The notes under the pieces were generated by a model. The model did not search any database. It saw only the letters and a program-made list of their open reading frames with translations, and had not been told where the DNA came from. A stretch of 64,000 nt of DNA from Mugil cephalus (lineage: Eukaryota; Chordata; Actinopteri; Mugiliformes; Mugilidae): positions 946,001 through 1,010,000 of the forward strand of contig NC_061781.1 in the NCBI RefSeq assembly GCF_022458985.1, in the 5' to 3' direction. Below, in pieces: positions 46,616 through 58,128 of the stretch. The translations under genes and the position numbers were made by a program. Position 1 is the first letter of the stretch, and every line of letters begins with the position of its first letter.

Positions 46616-48128
46616 AAAGGCAGACAGCCAGTCAGTGAATGGCAGCACGATGAGAGAAACAGAAGCACGGTCCAATCACAGCACTCCCCACAATGAAGCT
46701 ATGTTAATTGACGCTGAATGTCAGTGACAATCAGCATATTAGCTAAATATTTAGTTTCGCCAAGCACTACATTTAACATTTATATTTAATATTTACATTT
46801 AGATTTAACATTTATATTTAACATTCAAATTTAATATTTAACTTTAACATTTAGATTTGATATTTAGTGTGATAAAAATGTAACTTGAAAAATTCACATC
46901 TCATTTTTTTAGTACTAAATGTAGGAAATGCGCAACTTTACAGCACCCCATACACGGCAGCTACTTATTTTTTCTTAATTTTCTTAATTGTGTCATGAAG
47001 TACACATGGCACAATGTTGGATGTTTTTTCCAATTAATAGATAACTCTTTGAGCCAAAATACACACAAAACTAACTCATATCAACTAAACCAAATTTTAG
47101 GTATTATGAATTTAATAATTTTCTTGTTTCATATAAACCTACTTTATAAAGTATTGAACTTGAACTTAACTCTGCTGCTGCCTTTAAAAGCCTGATAAAA
47201 AAAAATAATTGCATTTTTAAAATGTCCATACTGTTAACTCAGAGTTAACAGAGTTGATGTATCATAGATGGATGTTTGGATTTTCTAGACTGATTGTTAC
47301 TTGAAGGTAAATCAGGTGAAATTTACGTTTTTCCAAACTCTGAACATGCATCCTGTATTAAAATCATTGTGAATTCAGCACAAGTTCAGACTTGATTCTT
47401 GATAGAATCAAAAATACCAAAATACCCTATAAAAATACTGGTAGCCTTAAAAACTACTAATTGTGTGGTTTTAACAGCTTGTATTCATTGAAATATGGCT
47501 AATTGTTACAAGTTAAGACATAGGACAAACAAGATAGTGATTAAATATATGACTATAAATATAGCTATAAATTTTGCTTTAGAAATTGACTCCTGACTGT
47601 ACTGTACTGTACCTGACTCCTGACCACATAAGCCTTGCAAATTTAGGCTGACCGTCATGACAGATCCGGATTTTTCGGTGACTGGAACTGCACCTTTTTG
47701 AATCCAGGTCCCAGGGTGAAAAAAAAACAAATACAGAGCCTGTACAGGTTCTTTTTTTCATTTGTGTGGACGTCTGATATGAACACAATTATGTCATTGC
47801 CTCGCCCCTCTGGCTCCAGACATCTCATAAAAACAACATCAGTGGTGGACCACAGGTTTGTGATGGTGCTGCATCAGATATTGACCCTTGTTGGGTGGCT
47901 ATGGCAATACTATTGCTTCGCCAAGCAGAAACAATGCCATGCATAGGCCTGGGATATGTACTATAGTGTTTCTACAATCAAATGCAGTTTTGCAATGGAT
48001 CAGTCTTTACACCGAAATTCTCAAAACAACGCCAAGGAAAACTGGTGGAAAAAGATCGTTTTGGTAATTGCGGGAACAAAAGGTCTAATTGCGGGCCTAC
48101 CCTGTTATTTAAATGTTATATATATTAA
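46616..48128. other. Repeat-like AT-rich spacer
   Basis: 46765-46870 is a degenerate array of ATTTAACATTTATATTTAAT-type words. The rest, including several short open frames, matches nothing I recognise. Confidence 0.45.
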
Positions 48129-48427
48129 GTATGTGTCATGATTATGTCTGTCTGTTCCATGTTTTGAGTTTTATCGTATTTTTAATTTTGTTAAGTTTCT
48201 TGGTCCGATTTGTTTTGTTTTTTTGTTGTTTTTTTTTTGTTTTGTGTCTGCACTCATCTCTCGATGTTTTTGTTTCTCTGCCATGCTTTTGTTCCATGCT
48301 TTAATTTGTTTCAGCAGCACTTTCTTTTAAATCTAATTTTTGTTAAATACCTTTTGTTTGGACACTGGCCTCATCTCTCTAGTCCTGCATTTGGGTCCAC
48401 GATCAAAACCTTCATCCTGACAGTATG
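48129..48427. mobile_element. Solo LTR with 5-bp target duplication
   Basis: An LTR of 289 bp at 48134-48422 (TGTCATG...CCTGACA) flanked by GTATG on each side (48129-48133 and 48423-48427). It is an LTR-retrotransposon fossil of the same general terminal type as the one at 45.3 kb. It ends about 115 bp from the stop codon of the next crystallin gene. Confidence 0.8.
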
Positions 48428-48541
48428 ACTTTTACTTTTTATATGCAAGATTATTCTCCAATAAGATTCTCCAGTAAACGCATGCTTGACAAAACATGTT
48501 TAAGTATTACACATCAGTTTTATTTATTCAAATACAGAAGT

Positions 48542-49293
48542 CTAGCACATGTCCATGATGCGCCTCATGCTCATCCACCTCATGCCGCTGTATCCCATGT
48601 CCCTGAAGCTCCTGTACTCGCCGGGCCTCAGGTACATCATCCTGCCTCTGTAGTGGGGCTGCTCATACATCAGCCAGTGGCCGTCCATCACGTTGCAGGA
48701 CATGCAGTCAGACATGCGGTAGCGGTCCATGATGGAGTCACAGTCATCCATCAGCTCGTACATCTGACCTCCGAAGTTCTCCCTCTCATAGATCCTCATC
48801 CTGTACTGACCTCTGTGCTGTAAACAAATACAAATGTCCATGTGAGTATTTTAAAACAATAAGGAAACATTTCAGTCAAAGGAATATGCTGCAAGGCTTA
48901 CATAAGGGATCATTCTGCAGGATCTGATGGAGTCAATCATTCCCATGCTCATCATACGCTGCATGTCAGCATACTCTCCCCTTCTCATGAAGAACTGGTT
49001 GCCCATATAGTTGGGCCGCTCATAGACCATGAAGCAGCCACTCTCCACCCTGCAGGAGTGACACCTGCTCAGGTATGAGGACATGTCAGCGCAGTCGCTC
49101 ATGCACTCATAGGAGCGACCCTGGAAGTTCCTGTCCTCATAAAACACGATCTAAATCGGAAGACAGAGGAGAGATCTTGGTTTAGGAATTAATTAGCATT
49201 TCAATCAATGCTTAAAACATAAGTTTATTTTGCTTTAATCACTGTGATAAAATATTTTAACCATTTCAGTCAATGTCCTTTTACCTTGCCCAT
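48542..49293 (-). CDS. crygm2d-like: Gamma-M crystallin, copy 8 (methionine-rich, - strand)
   Basis: Complete gene of 177 residues on the - strand. Exon 1 is 49293-49285 (MGK, then gtaaaa), exon 2 is 49150-48902 (83 codons) and exon 3 is 48817-48542 (TAG). Domain 1 carries the longer loop [18 protein letters not shown], two residues more than the + strand copies. The zebrafish crygm2d proteins have the same [10 protein letters not shown] loop as I remember them. Exon 2 ends in CCTTAT (PY) instead of CCCATG (PM). Domain 2 opens HRGQYR and ends RRIMDMC. A poly(A) signal lies at 48524-48519. It is the only methionine-rich copy pointing left, at the edge of the - strand group. Confidence 0.96.
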
Positions 49294-49362
49294 GATGATG
49301 GTTTAGGTTGTCCTCAGTGGATGGTTCAACTTGCTCTGCCAGCTCCATGTTTCCACTGTCTT

Positions 49363-49426
49363 TTTATACAAAATCCCAGGGGCTGTGATGTTTGTTATTC
49401 AAATGAGCAAAGCTGATGAATTAGCA
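49363..49426 (-). promoter_or_regulatory. Promoter of copy 8: MAF-like site, octamer/Sox-like composite, TATA
   Basis: On the coding strand: TGCTAATTCATCAGC (49426-49412), then ATTTGAATAACAAA (49404-49391), a 22-nt gap and TATAAA (49368-49363). The middle element is one base off an octamer (ATTTGCAT) fused to a Sox site. Confidence 0.65.
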
Positions 49427-49820
49427 GTATGACTTTTGCTGAATGGGACCTATAAATGTGTAACAATAGTTCTCCATCCATACATTTCTGGCAGCAGTCA
49501 TCCACATTGTCTATTATAAGCATTAGCTTTGTGTGTGTTCCATTCTTAGAGAGAAGGTTCTCCACATACAATCGGATCATCGGTGATGGAAAGAACGTGA
49601 CATTAGGTTACAATCCCACGACTGACTCAGATATGCTGCAAATATGTGCAATCTTGATCATGCAAATCATTGTTTCCTTGAAATGTAAAACTGAATTGTC
49701 CTGATTGTGCGTCAAGTGACAGGAAATAAGTGTGAATACGATATGCAGCCATCAGGACAAGCCATGGGAAGTAATAGACTGAGAATTAGCAACACAGTAA
49801 ATGCATTTTGGAGTTAAGTG

Positions 49821-49821
<1 letters not shown>

Positions 49822-49852
<31 letters not shown>

Positions 49853-49864
49853 GGGGGGGGGGGG
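49822..49864. repeat. Poly-G tract, 42 of 43 bases
   Basis: Thirty Gs, one A, then twelve Gs on the + strand, read directly. Confidence 0.95.
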
Positions 49865-50055
49865 TTGAAAATGTAGGAACTTCATTTAATTTGATTTAAT
49901 AAACAGCTATGCCATTTTTTTGGCCTTCTGTTTTGTTCCAGATCAATAACATTGTTTAGGCCGTGGATTTGGAGCTAAAATGGCTGCCATCTGACAAGCA
50001 AGATGTTGTCTGCTGTGAAAGACATCAACAGCAAAATAACTTGTCACATAACTTA

Positions 50056-50471
50056 ATGTCTCTGATTGGCTGGAGGACTATCCAATTGATGAAGAGTTGT
50101 TTTTTCTTGATTAATGAAAGTAACATGTACCTGTAATTCTGAACACTACACAAAACAAAATGAAAAGCTACATTTACACTGTGTTTTCTTTGAAGTTTGA
50201 CTGCCAGTTTTCTAATTCCATCTACTGATTAAGTCTGGAAGGAGACTTAATGTGGCCAGCTTATTCTCCCCATGCACCAGCTCTTAATATTTGTAGAAAT
50301 GTGTTTGAAGGTTGCTTTTAATTTAGAAGGAAACCAGTCTTTTAAGAATATGTGTTTAGTAACATCTGAATTTCATTGTGAGATGTGCTTCAGCCCATAC
50401 GTAAAACAAACAAACAAACAAACAAAAAAAAAATGCATCAACTGGATAATCCTCCAACCAATCAGAGACAT
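50056..50471. repeat. Inverted-repeat pair, 36-bp arms about 345 bp apart
   Basis: Left arm 50056-50091 begins ATGTCTCTGATTGGCTGGAG. The right arm 50436-50471 is its inverse with three mismatches. This may be a MITE-like element or two facing copies of a repeat. Confidence 0.6.
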
Positions 50472-51076
50472 CTAAAAACGATTTCAGTTCCATGGTGCTC
50501 ATCACCAAATTAAGCCCTGCCCCCAAACCATCTGCAAAACTTTGCAGGAGCATCATCAGTTCCCATTGGAGAGACTCTAGAACAACTTTCTGTTGCAAAA
50601 CCTTTGTGGGCAGAATAAATTGAAGGGTCCATTTGAACTCCTTCCAACAGGTAGATTGTGTATGGAAGAATAAAGCTTCTAAAGGAAATGTGCAGAAGAA
50701 GATGTTTATGAAGGAGAACACTGACTTTCATCTAACTTTATTTGCAGCCTGCAAATAAAAAAATAAATAAACATTAGACATAAAACTTTAACTGTACCTT
50801 AAACTGCTATTGCTGTAATAAGTGTAATAAGTGTATTGTAATCATGACCTCTGATTTATAATCAATATCATCAGTGAAAGTGAATATTAGTGAGTCAGAA
50901 ACGTTTTTCATGGATAAACATAAAAGAAGGTACTAATTAGTCAGTTGCATTTAGCCTTTTACTTACCCGAGGTAATCACTTTCAAACCAATGAAAACACG
51001 TTCACAAAGTGGATTAAAAATTCAGCATCTTTAATAAACAAAGTGTTGATATTTTCAGCAAGCTGTTGCTTGATGG

Positions 51077-51809
51077 CTAAAATTCAGTGACCCTCCTGAA
51101 GGAACCAACAATGGCGCAGGTGGCACACCAGTCACGGTACCTCCTGTACTCCCCAGACCTCAGGAAGTACTGTCGGCCTCGATAGTTAGGGTACTCATAG
51201 AATATCCAGTAGCCGTTCATAACATTACAGGAGTAGACATGGCGGTGGTGGAAACGGTCAGACACACAGGGACAGTCATCCATGAACTCCATCATGTGGC
51301 CACTGAAGTCGGGCTTCTCGTAGATACGCAATCTATAGGAACCTCGATACTGTGGGACCGGAGAAAAGTCAGCAAACACTACAGTAATGAAATAACTGCA
51401 ATTGTGCTGAAATCAGTGTGTTCTTTATCTCACCACTGGAATCATCCGGCATGAACGGATACAGCTACTGAAGCCCATCCACCTCTGGTAATCAGGATAC
51501 TCCCCCCTCCTCATGAAGTACTGATGGCCCATGAAGTTGGGTCGCTCATAGATCATGAAGCAGCCACTCTCCACCCGGATGGAGTTGCAGCGACTGAAGT
51601 ATGAGTGAAGATCCGTGCAGTCATTGCTGCACTCATAGCTCCGACCCTGGAAGTTCTTGTCCTCGTAAAAGATAATCTGGTGGAAAAAGAATTAAAGTTA
51701 AAGGACAAACTGATCAACATTTCTCACCTCATGGGCTGAAAATAAAACAAACCCAGGTCACTGACATGTAATATGAGCAGAGAGGAGAAACAGCACTTAC
51801 CTTGCCCAT
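51077..51809 (-). CDS. crygm: Gamma crystallin, M/S-like, copy 9
   Basis: Complete gene of 174 residues. Exon 1 is 51809-51801 (MGK, then gtaagt), exon 2 is 51676-51434 (81 codons) and exon 3 is 51349-51077 (90 codons plus TAG). Domain 1 reads [66 protein letters not shown]. Domain 2 has [51 protein letters not shown]. Tryptophans RWMG, YWIF and RDW sit where classic gamma crystallins carry them. It is thus less methionine-rich and nearer the gammaS/gamma-M3-5 type than copies 1-8. A poly(A)-like ATTAAA lies at 51035-51030. No break seen. Confidence 0.94.
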
Positions 51810-51845
51810 GGTCTCCGTTGGAGAGATTCCCCATGTTTTCAGGGC

Positions 51846-51888
51846 TTTATATACTACCTCTTCACAAACATAGTATTGTTATTCAAAT
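51846..51888 (-). promoter_or_regulatory. Promoter of copy 9: octamer/Sox-like composite and TATA
   Basis: Coding strand ATTTGAATAACAAT (51888-51875), a 23-nt gap, then TATAAA (51851-51846). Confidence 0.65.
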
Positions 51889-53196
51889 CCTGTCATAGTT
51901 ATAATTGAAGGCTACTAGCACATGTTTACCTTTGTGCTGGGGCACATTGGGCCAGAAATATGGATTTGTATTTGAAAAAAAGGGGATAAATAATTAAATG
52001 GTTTGGTGTTTTGACACGCATGGACAAAGGAAAAGACTAGTATGGTATCCACACATCCAGCAGACAATGGCTGGAGAACAATATGGAAAAAGCCCTTTCG
52101 CATTAAATCCGTTGCGTAACAGAGCAGGAAGCCATTCATTCTCCCTCCAGTTCTTCCTGAGCAGCTCCACTGTATGATAAACAGTTTACACTGGACATTT
52201 AGATTTGATCAGGATTTGTGTTCCGTTGTGTCACATGTTAACCTTTGTAATGCTGTTTATTACAAAAGAAAAAACACATTTACCTCCAGATTCGGGTGTT
52301 TGTGTTGAAACATAAAAAAAGCACCCTCCTTCAAATATTACAAAAGGAATGCCTCAATGTATATAGCAAACAACTTATTGTTATCTATTTCATAACAGCA
52401 GTTCTAATTACAATACTATTCAGTTAAATTGTACTTATATAGTGTCAGGAGCAACATAGACAGTTGCAAGACACTTTTCACAACTTAGAGGAAGAAACCT
52501 TGAGCAGAAATTTAGGCTCATATTGGGGGACCTGTCAGCTAGGCCAGCCAGCCGGCAGCTCCACAAATAAATATTTAATTTTTCCTTGAATCCATTGTGT
52601 GTGGTGTGTGGTTTACTTGTATAAAATGTTTAATTCCAATAATTATAGGGACTATACAGGATACATTTTAGCTTCTATTGCATATAAGAACATAAACCAG
52701 TAATTTTGATTGTAATTGAACAGGCATTATCTATATCTAAGTGTCTTTGAAGATATTTTAAAGCCATTCTTATCTTGCTTCTGCAAAGATGTGCTCATAC
52801 TGTTTGTTTCTAATTTTTCTAGATCAAACCTGACCTTATGCCATATTCTGTAATTTGGTTGGTTGTGTCCAGCAGGTTATCTGTACACTGATTATATGGA
52901 TGAATTCTGACATCACGGGGGTGGTCATTGCGACCCAGGGCACAGATTCATGCATTATTTGGTATGGTATGTCTAAGCATGGAGAAGATTACAGTACAGC
53001 CAACATTCTAACCAGGAGCTATGGTATATATGATGTTTAGTCTACAGCAGATATGTTCTTTGTCTGCATAATTTAACTTAAGGAAGAAATGTGCAGAAAG
53101 AGTTACAGAAAGACAGAAAAATAGATGAACGTTTTATTAAGCAGTTTATTTTGGAAACAGAACTCAAAGAAAGATGCATTTAAACGAAGCCTGGCA
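51889..53196. other. Spacer between copy 9 and the crystallin pseudogene
   Basis: AT-rich. No gene or clear repeat recognised. Confidence 0.5.
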
Positions 53197-53795
53197 TCAG
53201 TTGAAGTCGATGATTCTTCTGATGTAGCCGATCCTTGGGCTGACGTCTCCCCAGTCGCTGTACCCTCCGGGCCCCTGTTGTTGAACTGATCATGCAGCAG
53301 CCTGTGACTGTCCATCATGTTGCAGGAGCTGAAGTCAGACATGCTGAGCTGCTCCTGGACATTGGGGATCAAAGACTCTGTTACTGGCTCCACTGGCCTT
53401 CAGTTTCTTCTCTAGTAACATTTTGCCATTTCGTAAGCATAAGCATTTAATGTGGCGATGGTTTGTACTACCTGTGGGATCATGCAGCAAGATGATGCCA
53501 ATCATATGCTGGTTAACAGAGTACTCTCCTCTCCTCAAGTAATACTGGTTGCCCATGGAGTTGGGCCTCTCGTAAACCATAAAGCAACCACTCTCCACCT
53601 TGATGGAGTTGCATTTGTTGAAGTAGCTGTGAAGGTCGACAGTCGCTGCTGCTCTCATGAGAGCGCCCCTGGAAGTTTCCGTCTTCGTAAAATACAATCC
53701 GCAAAGCAACCGTTGCACAAACAGACAGATCTTTAAATTTTCTTAACACAAACAGAAATGTGCAGGAAACATTTAGACTCATTCACTTGTCCCAT
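53197..53795 (-). pseudogene. Gamma crystallin pseudogene, copy 10
   Basis: A decayed three-exon gamma crystallin. Exon 1 is 53795-53787 (MGQ, then gtgaat). Exon 2 (53698-53472) is 227 nt instead of 243. It starts [20 protein letters not shown], changes frame near 53640, runs on as [19 protein letters not shown], and changes frame again before a C.MIPQ-type end. Its acceptor reads cgg where AG is required. Exon 3 (about 53395-53197) has lost its first part. It keeps [11 protein letters not shown] and LLHDQFN, then a deletion and frame change before YSDWGDVSPRIGY and IRRIIDF with TGA. A TATAAA (53857-53852) and the upstream promoter element persist. By its C-terminus it belongs with the - strand group. 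Confidence 0.88.
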
Positions 53796-53851
53796 GGTTG
53801 GCTTCAGACTGTATTAGCGTTCAGTGCTGTCCATGAGCAAAGCCACTGTGC

Positions 53852-53898
53852 TTTATAAAAAAAAAAAACAGCACGGCATAAAGTATTGTCATTGAAAT
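53852..53898 (-). promoter_or_regulatory. Relic promoter of pseudogene copy 10
   Basis: Coding strand ATTTCAATGACAAT (53898-53885), then a T-rich stretch and TATAAA (53857-53852). The same element as in copies 8, 9 and 12 with two or three changes. Confidence 0.55.
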
Positions 53899-54480
53899 AT
53901 ATCCCTCACAGTGTGTCTGTTTATGTATAGATGATGATTCATGGTGTGTGATGACTTTTTCTTTTCATGTTCAACACAATTTCCTGCTGGAAATGCCACC
54001 AAACAGTAGACCTCACAGCATCAGTGAAATTAAAGTAATATTTAATAACATGGACACATAATCATCGGTACAAAAGCTAAAGAAATCATTTAGAATTTTA
54101 ACATTATTCCTGAGGTAGCAGAAGATGTTGATTTTTACATAAAACTTTCAGATCAATCAGTATTCACAACTCAACCTGTAGGTACAGATCCTCCAACTAT
54201 AGAAGACTCCATTTAGAGATTGCTTTATTATGATGGCGTCCAGCAGTGTGTTGTTGTTGATGTATGTGTGTGAATGTTTAGTGTTGCATTGAGTCCATTC
54301 AAACATTAGAGAATATTCTAATAGATTTCGTCTATGTGCAACGAAGTTACGGTGCAACAAAGCTACGACAAATTGACAAAGTAATTTCCCCCATGGATCA
54401 TTAGAGTCTGTCTAAGTCTGCGTCTAAACTTATCTGGATATCATTCCAGAGCCTCTATGCAGCCCTGGGTGCATATAGAG
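53899..54480. other. Spacer
   Basis: AT-rich. Nothing recognised. Confidence 0.5.
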
Positions 54481-55781
54481 TCAGTAGTCAATGATGCGTC
54501 TGATGGATCCGACTCTGGCGCTCCTGCCACCCCACTCGCTGAACCTCTTGTACTCCCCGGGTCTAATCAGGTACACCCGGCCCTGGTAGTTTGGGTGCTC
54601 ATAGAAAAGCCAGTGACCATCCGTCACGTTGCAGGAGAAGATATCTTTTATGTGGAAGCGATCCATGACGCTGGGACAATCGTCCGCCAGGTCCATCATC
54701 TGACCCCCGAACTCGATCCGCTCATAGAGGCGCACGCTGAATGACCCAGATTCCTGGATTTCAACAGAAGGAGGGAGTTATTTGGTAAGTCACATATCAA
54801 AGATATAAATTATCTGACATGTTGGACTGTTAGTTAACTATTTCATCAAGACGACAAACTGTAAATAAAAAAGGAAGTTGAGACGTCTTTCTTCCAATTT
54901 CACAAAAATGTATCCACAATATGGCTGGATTGGGAGCTGCCATCTTGTTTTAGCGTGTGGAGCAGTGACCACGAGTGGAAGTGTGGTATCTACCTCTAGA
55001 ATGTCCATAGTTGAACTGTCCGTGGACTTTGTCCACTGAAATATGAACTCTATGGCTTTAGATTCCCAAATTTGACTATTTTCATGCCTAATATAACAAA
55101 AACCCAACTGCTTTCAAAAAGAATCACACTTAGAAACCAACTGAAACACTGAGTTAGCGTCTCTTTGAAAAACACAGAAGAGGATTTTTAGTTTGAAAAA
55201 AATTTCATATTTGAACTTAATAGATTGGACTAGATGTCCAGAGAGTAGTCATCTTTGTTTGGTTGCTATCTGGCTTCTTCAAATGGAATCTGGTTGAAAC
55301 AAAAGTTGATCCAGAGAGAACAATCTAGAGGCAATCTTAGCTTGTCCCACAGTTACTCACCTTGGGGATGAGGCGGCAGGAGCTGACAGAGTTCTTTACA
55401 CCCATCCAGTGACTGAAGTTGGCATACTCGCCTCTCCTCAGGTAGTACTGGTTCCCGGCATAGTTGGGCTTTTCGTAGATCATGAAGCAGCCATTCTCCA
55501 CTCTGATGGAGCTGCAGCAGCTCAGTTGGCACATCAAGTCCGCACAGTCGTTGCTGCACTCAAAATGGCGCCCAGAGAAGTTTGGGTTCTCGTAGAATAT
55601 GATCTAAATGTGGAAATCAAACTTTTTTCAACGATCACAGTACCAAAACTAGCCAAAGCAAAATGTTTGACAAATTCTAGTTTGCCTGATTAAATGACAT
55701 GTTTATGATCTTAAACCCAGTTTTAATTTAGAAAATAATAATTATTATTATTTACAGAACTGGGATGTTTACCTTCCCCAT
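54481..55781 (-). CDS. crygm: Gamma crystallin, M-like, copy 11
   Basis: Complete gene of 174 residues. Exon 1 is 55781-55773 (MGK, then gtaaac), exon 2 is 55603-55361 (81 codons) and exon 3 is 54753-54481 (90 codons plus TGA). Domain 1 reads IIFYENPNFSGRHFECSNDC, then [34 protein letters not shown] and SVSSCRLIPK. Domain 2 reads ESGSFSVRLYERIEFGGQMM, FSCNVTDGHWLFYEHPNY, RVYLIRPGEYKRFSEWGG and GSIRRIIDY. Cys-Cys in LSCCSS and few methionines make this a distinct paralog. Intron 2 is long (607 nt) for this family in the window. All splice sites are GT-AG and no break is seen. Confidence 0.94.
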
Positions 55782-55847
55782 GTTGGCTTGCCTGAGGCCT
55801 TGCCCTGTGTGATCCATCCAGCTCTCTGAAGACTCCCACCTGTCACA

Positions 55848-55892
55848 TATATAGTGAATGTGAAGTGCAGACTCTGCAAGTGTCATTCATAT
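55848..55892 (-). promoter_or_regulatory. Promoter of copy 11
   Basis: Coding strand ATATGAATGACACT (55892-55879), a diverged form of the composite element, then TATATA (55853-55848) after 25 nt. Confidence 0.5.
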
Positions 55893-56824
55893 TGAAATAG
55901 CCAGGAATCTTTGGCATTTGTGTCACTGTGTTAGAGATGTCGGACGTGCAGATGAGAACTGAAATATCTGTTTTCTGGTTTGATTAATAATTAATTAATT
56001 AAGTAATCTGGTCAACTGGTCAGCCTTCTGAAACATCCTTTCTCCCAGATAACAAATTTCAAGTTTAACAGAAACTAGACCTCCCGTTGTTCTGTTGACG
56101 ATGATACTAGACATCAAGAGGTTTATAGGGTGACTTTGTTGGAGTCATAAATATAATCATGATAAAACTCTATATTCTACATTGTCTTATAAATAAATAT
56201 GGGTCTTTTTCTTTTATATCAACAGCATGTTAGTGTGACTTTGTGTGATTATACTGCTGCCCTCTGCTGGAGAGGTTAATTTCATTTCTGTTATAAATAC
56301 ACAGCATTGCACACTTCTTAAATAACAGCTAAAAACATTAAAATGCGTTTAATTGGAAAAATATTTTTTCTGTGTTTTAATTAGAAGACGTACAAGTTAT
56401 ATCAGCAATTTCACAAACTGATAGAAGACAAAAAGTGTAATTATTCTGAGCATTTTAAATGTTGCTTTTGTCTCAATAAATCCATCGATCCATCTGCTGA
56501 TGAAGGTAAGAACAGCTTGTGATTTGATGGGTTGCATTCTTTGAATCATCCATACATGTGAGTGAAAGGCAGAAAAGCGGGTCTTTAAGAGATAAAACCT
56601 TGAGTCTGGGTGTGAAACGTGTCAGTGCTTGCAGTATTTTATTCAATCCTCTGATGAAAGTAAGGACGTCAGGCCACAACTCCAAAACGTCCTCCTGGGA
56701 AAATATGCCCTCCAAACGCAGAGAGCAGGAACAAAAGTGAAAACACTTGAGCACTGATGCCATTTTATTCAGCATGTAGAACAAGGCAAAGAGAAGACAT
56801 TTCACTAGAACCGTGCTTCTGTCA
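55893..56824. other. Spacer between copies 11 and 12
   Basis: AT-rich. No gene or repeat recognised. Confidence 0.5.
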
Positions 56825-58072
56825 TTAGAGGTCCATGAGGCGTCGGAGGGAGCCAATCCTGGAGCTACTGCCACTCCATTCGCTGAAGGTCCTGTACCGA
56901 CCGGGCCTTAGGTAGTAGTGGTGCCCTCTGTAGTTGGGATGCTCATACAGCAGCCAGTGGCCGTCCATTACATTGCAGGAGTTGAAGTGGGAGATGCGGA
57001 AACGATCCATAAGGTTGGGGCAGTCGTCTGTCAGCTCCATCATCTCACCTCCCATGTCAAAATGCTCATACAGCCTCATCCTGAATCTGCTGTCATGCTG
57101 GAGAGGGCAAGTGGTAAACCGAATGTGATTTGCCTAGCATAGCATGAATACTGTAAAAGGCAACTAAAACAGCCTGCACTTTCGACGGACTCAGGCATGC
57201 TGGAAGATAAAAAGCTAATATGCAAGTGTGGAAAACTACTGTTATAGTAATGTGCACTAGAGGCTCCAACAATGAGTCAGTTCCCATAGACCCCCATGAT
57301 AAATAAATGTGTTTACAGTCAGGCACTAAAATTGTTTTAGTTTCTTGAGTTAATTCCTCCATTCATGATAACCTTTTCTGTAACTCACCAGTTTAAATTA
57401 CATCAAGGATTAAAGTTGACCATTGTTGAATTAGCTAAGACTTAGGTGGAGTCAGACATAGATGGCGACGATCAGAGACACCACACTGAGCTTCAAAACA
57501 ACTATTTGACAGAACAAGATAATTTATGAACATATGTTTCATTTTAAACTCAGAGCCTTAATTTCATAAATTAAATGTACATTTGATCTGCAATTTTGGG
57601 GACAGGCTGCTCAAACAAATGAATCAAATGAAACTTCTTGATTTTTGTCCTCTTGACTTATTCTGTGCACACAATTCTAATAATGTATGTGGTGATATCA
57701 GAGTTGTTTTAAAAAAAAGGCCTTACCGTGGGGATCATGCGGCAGGATCTGACACAGTCATTCATGCTGGTCATGCTCATGTAGTCGGCATATTCTCCCC
57801 TCCTCATGAAGAACTGGTTCCCCATGTAGCCCGGTCGGTCATAGATCATGAACATGCCACTCTCCACCCGGATGGAGCGGCAGCGGTCGAACATGGAGTG
57901 CAGGTCGGCGCAATCGCTCATGCACTCATAATAACGGCCTCTGAAGTTCCTCTCCTCATAGAAGATGATCTGTTGGAGCAGAGCGAGATCAACATCCTGT
58001 CAGCTCCTCACATTCACCCATACTGACCGGCAGAAAGCCTGGAATGTTACTCTAAACACAAACCTTCCCCAT
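56825..58072 (-). CDS. crygm: Gamma crystallin, M-like, copy 12
   Basis: Complete gene of 174 residues. Exon 1 is 58072-58064 (MGK, then gtttgt), exon 2 is 57969-57727 (81 codons) and exon 3 is 57097-56825 (90 codons plus TAA). Domain 1 reads [70 protein letters not shown]. Domain 2 reads [63 protein letters not shown]. Domain 1 resembles the methionine-rich copies ([14 protein letters not shown]) while domain 2 resembles the - strand group. This makes it a possible intermediate or mosaic. Intron 2 is 629 nt. The donor GTTTGT of exon 1 is weak but acceptable. Confidence 0.93.
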
Positions 58073-58128
58073 AATGACTGCTGTTACTGCTGCTGTGGGT
58101 CAAAGCTCCTGTGTTTTTAAATGTCACC

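Larger units (their letters stand above)
49427..51029. other. Spacer with poly-G tract and an inverted-repeat pair
   Basis: Contains a 43-nt G-run (49822-49864) and 36-bp inverted arms at 50056-50091 and 50436-50471 (33 of 36 match). No gene seen. Confidence 0.6.
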
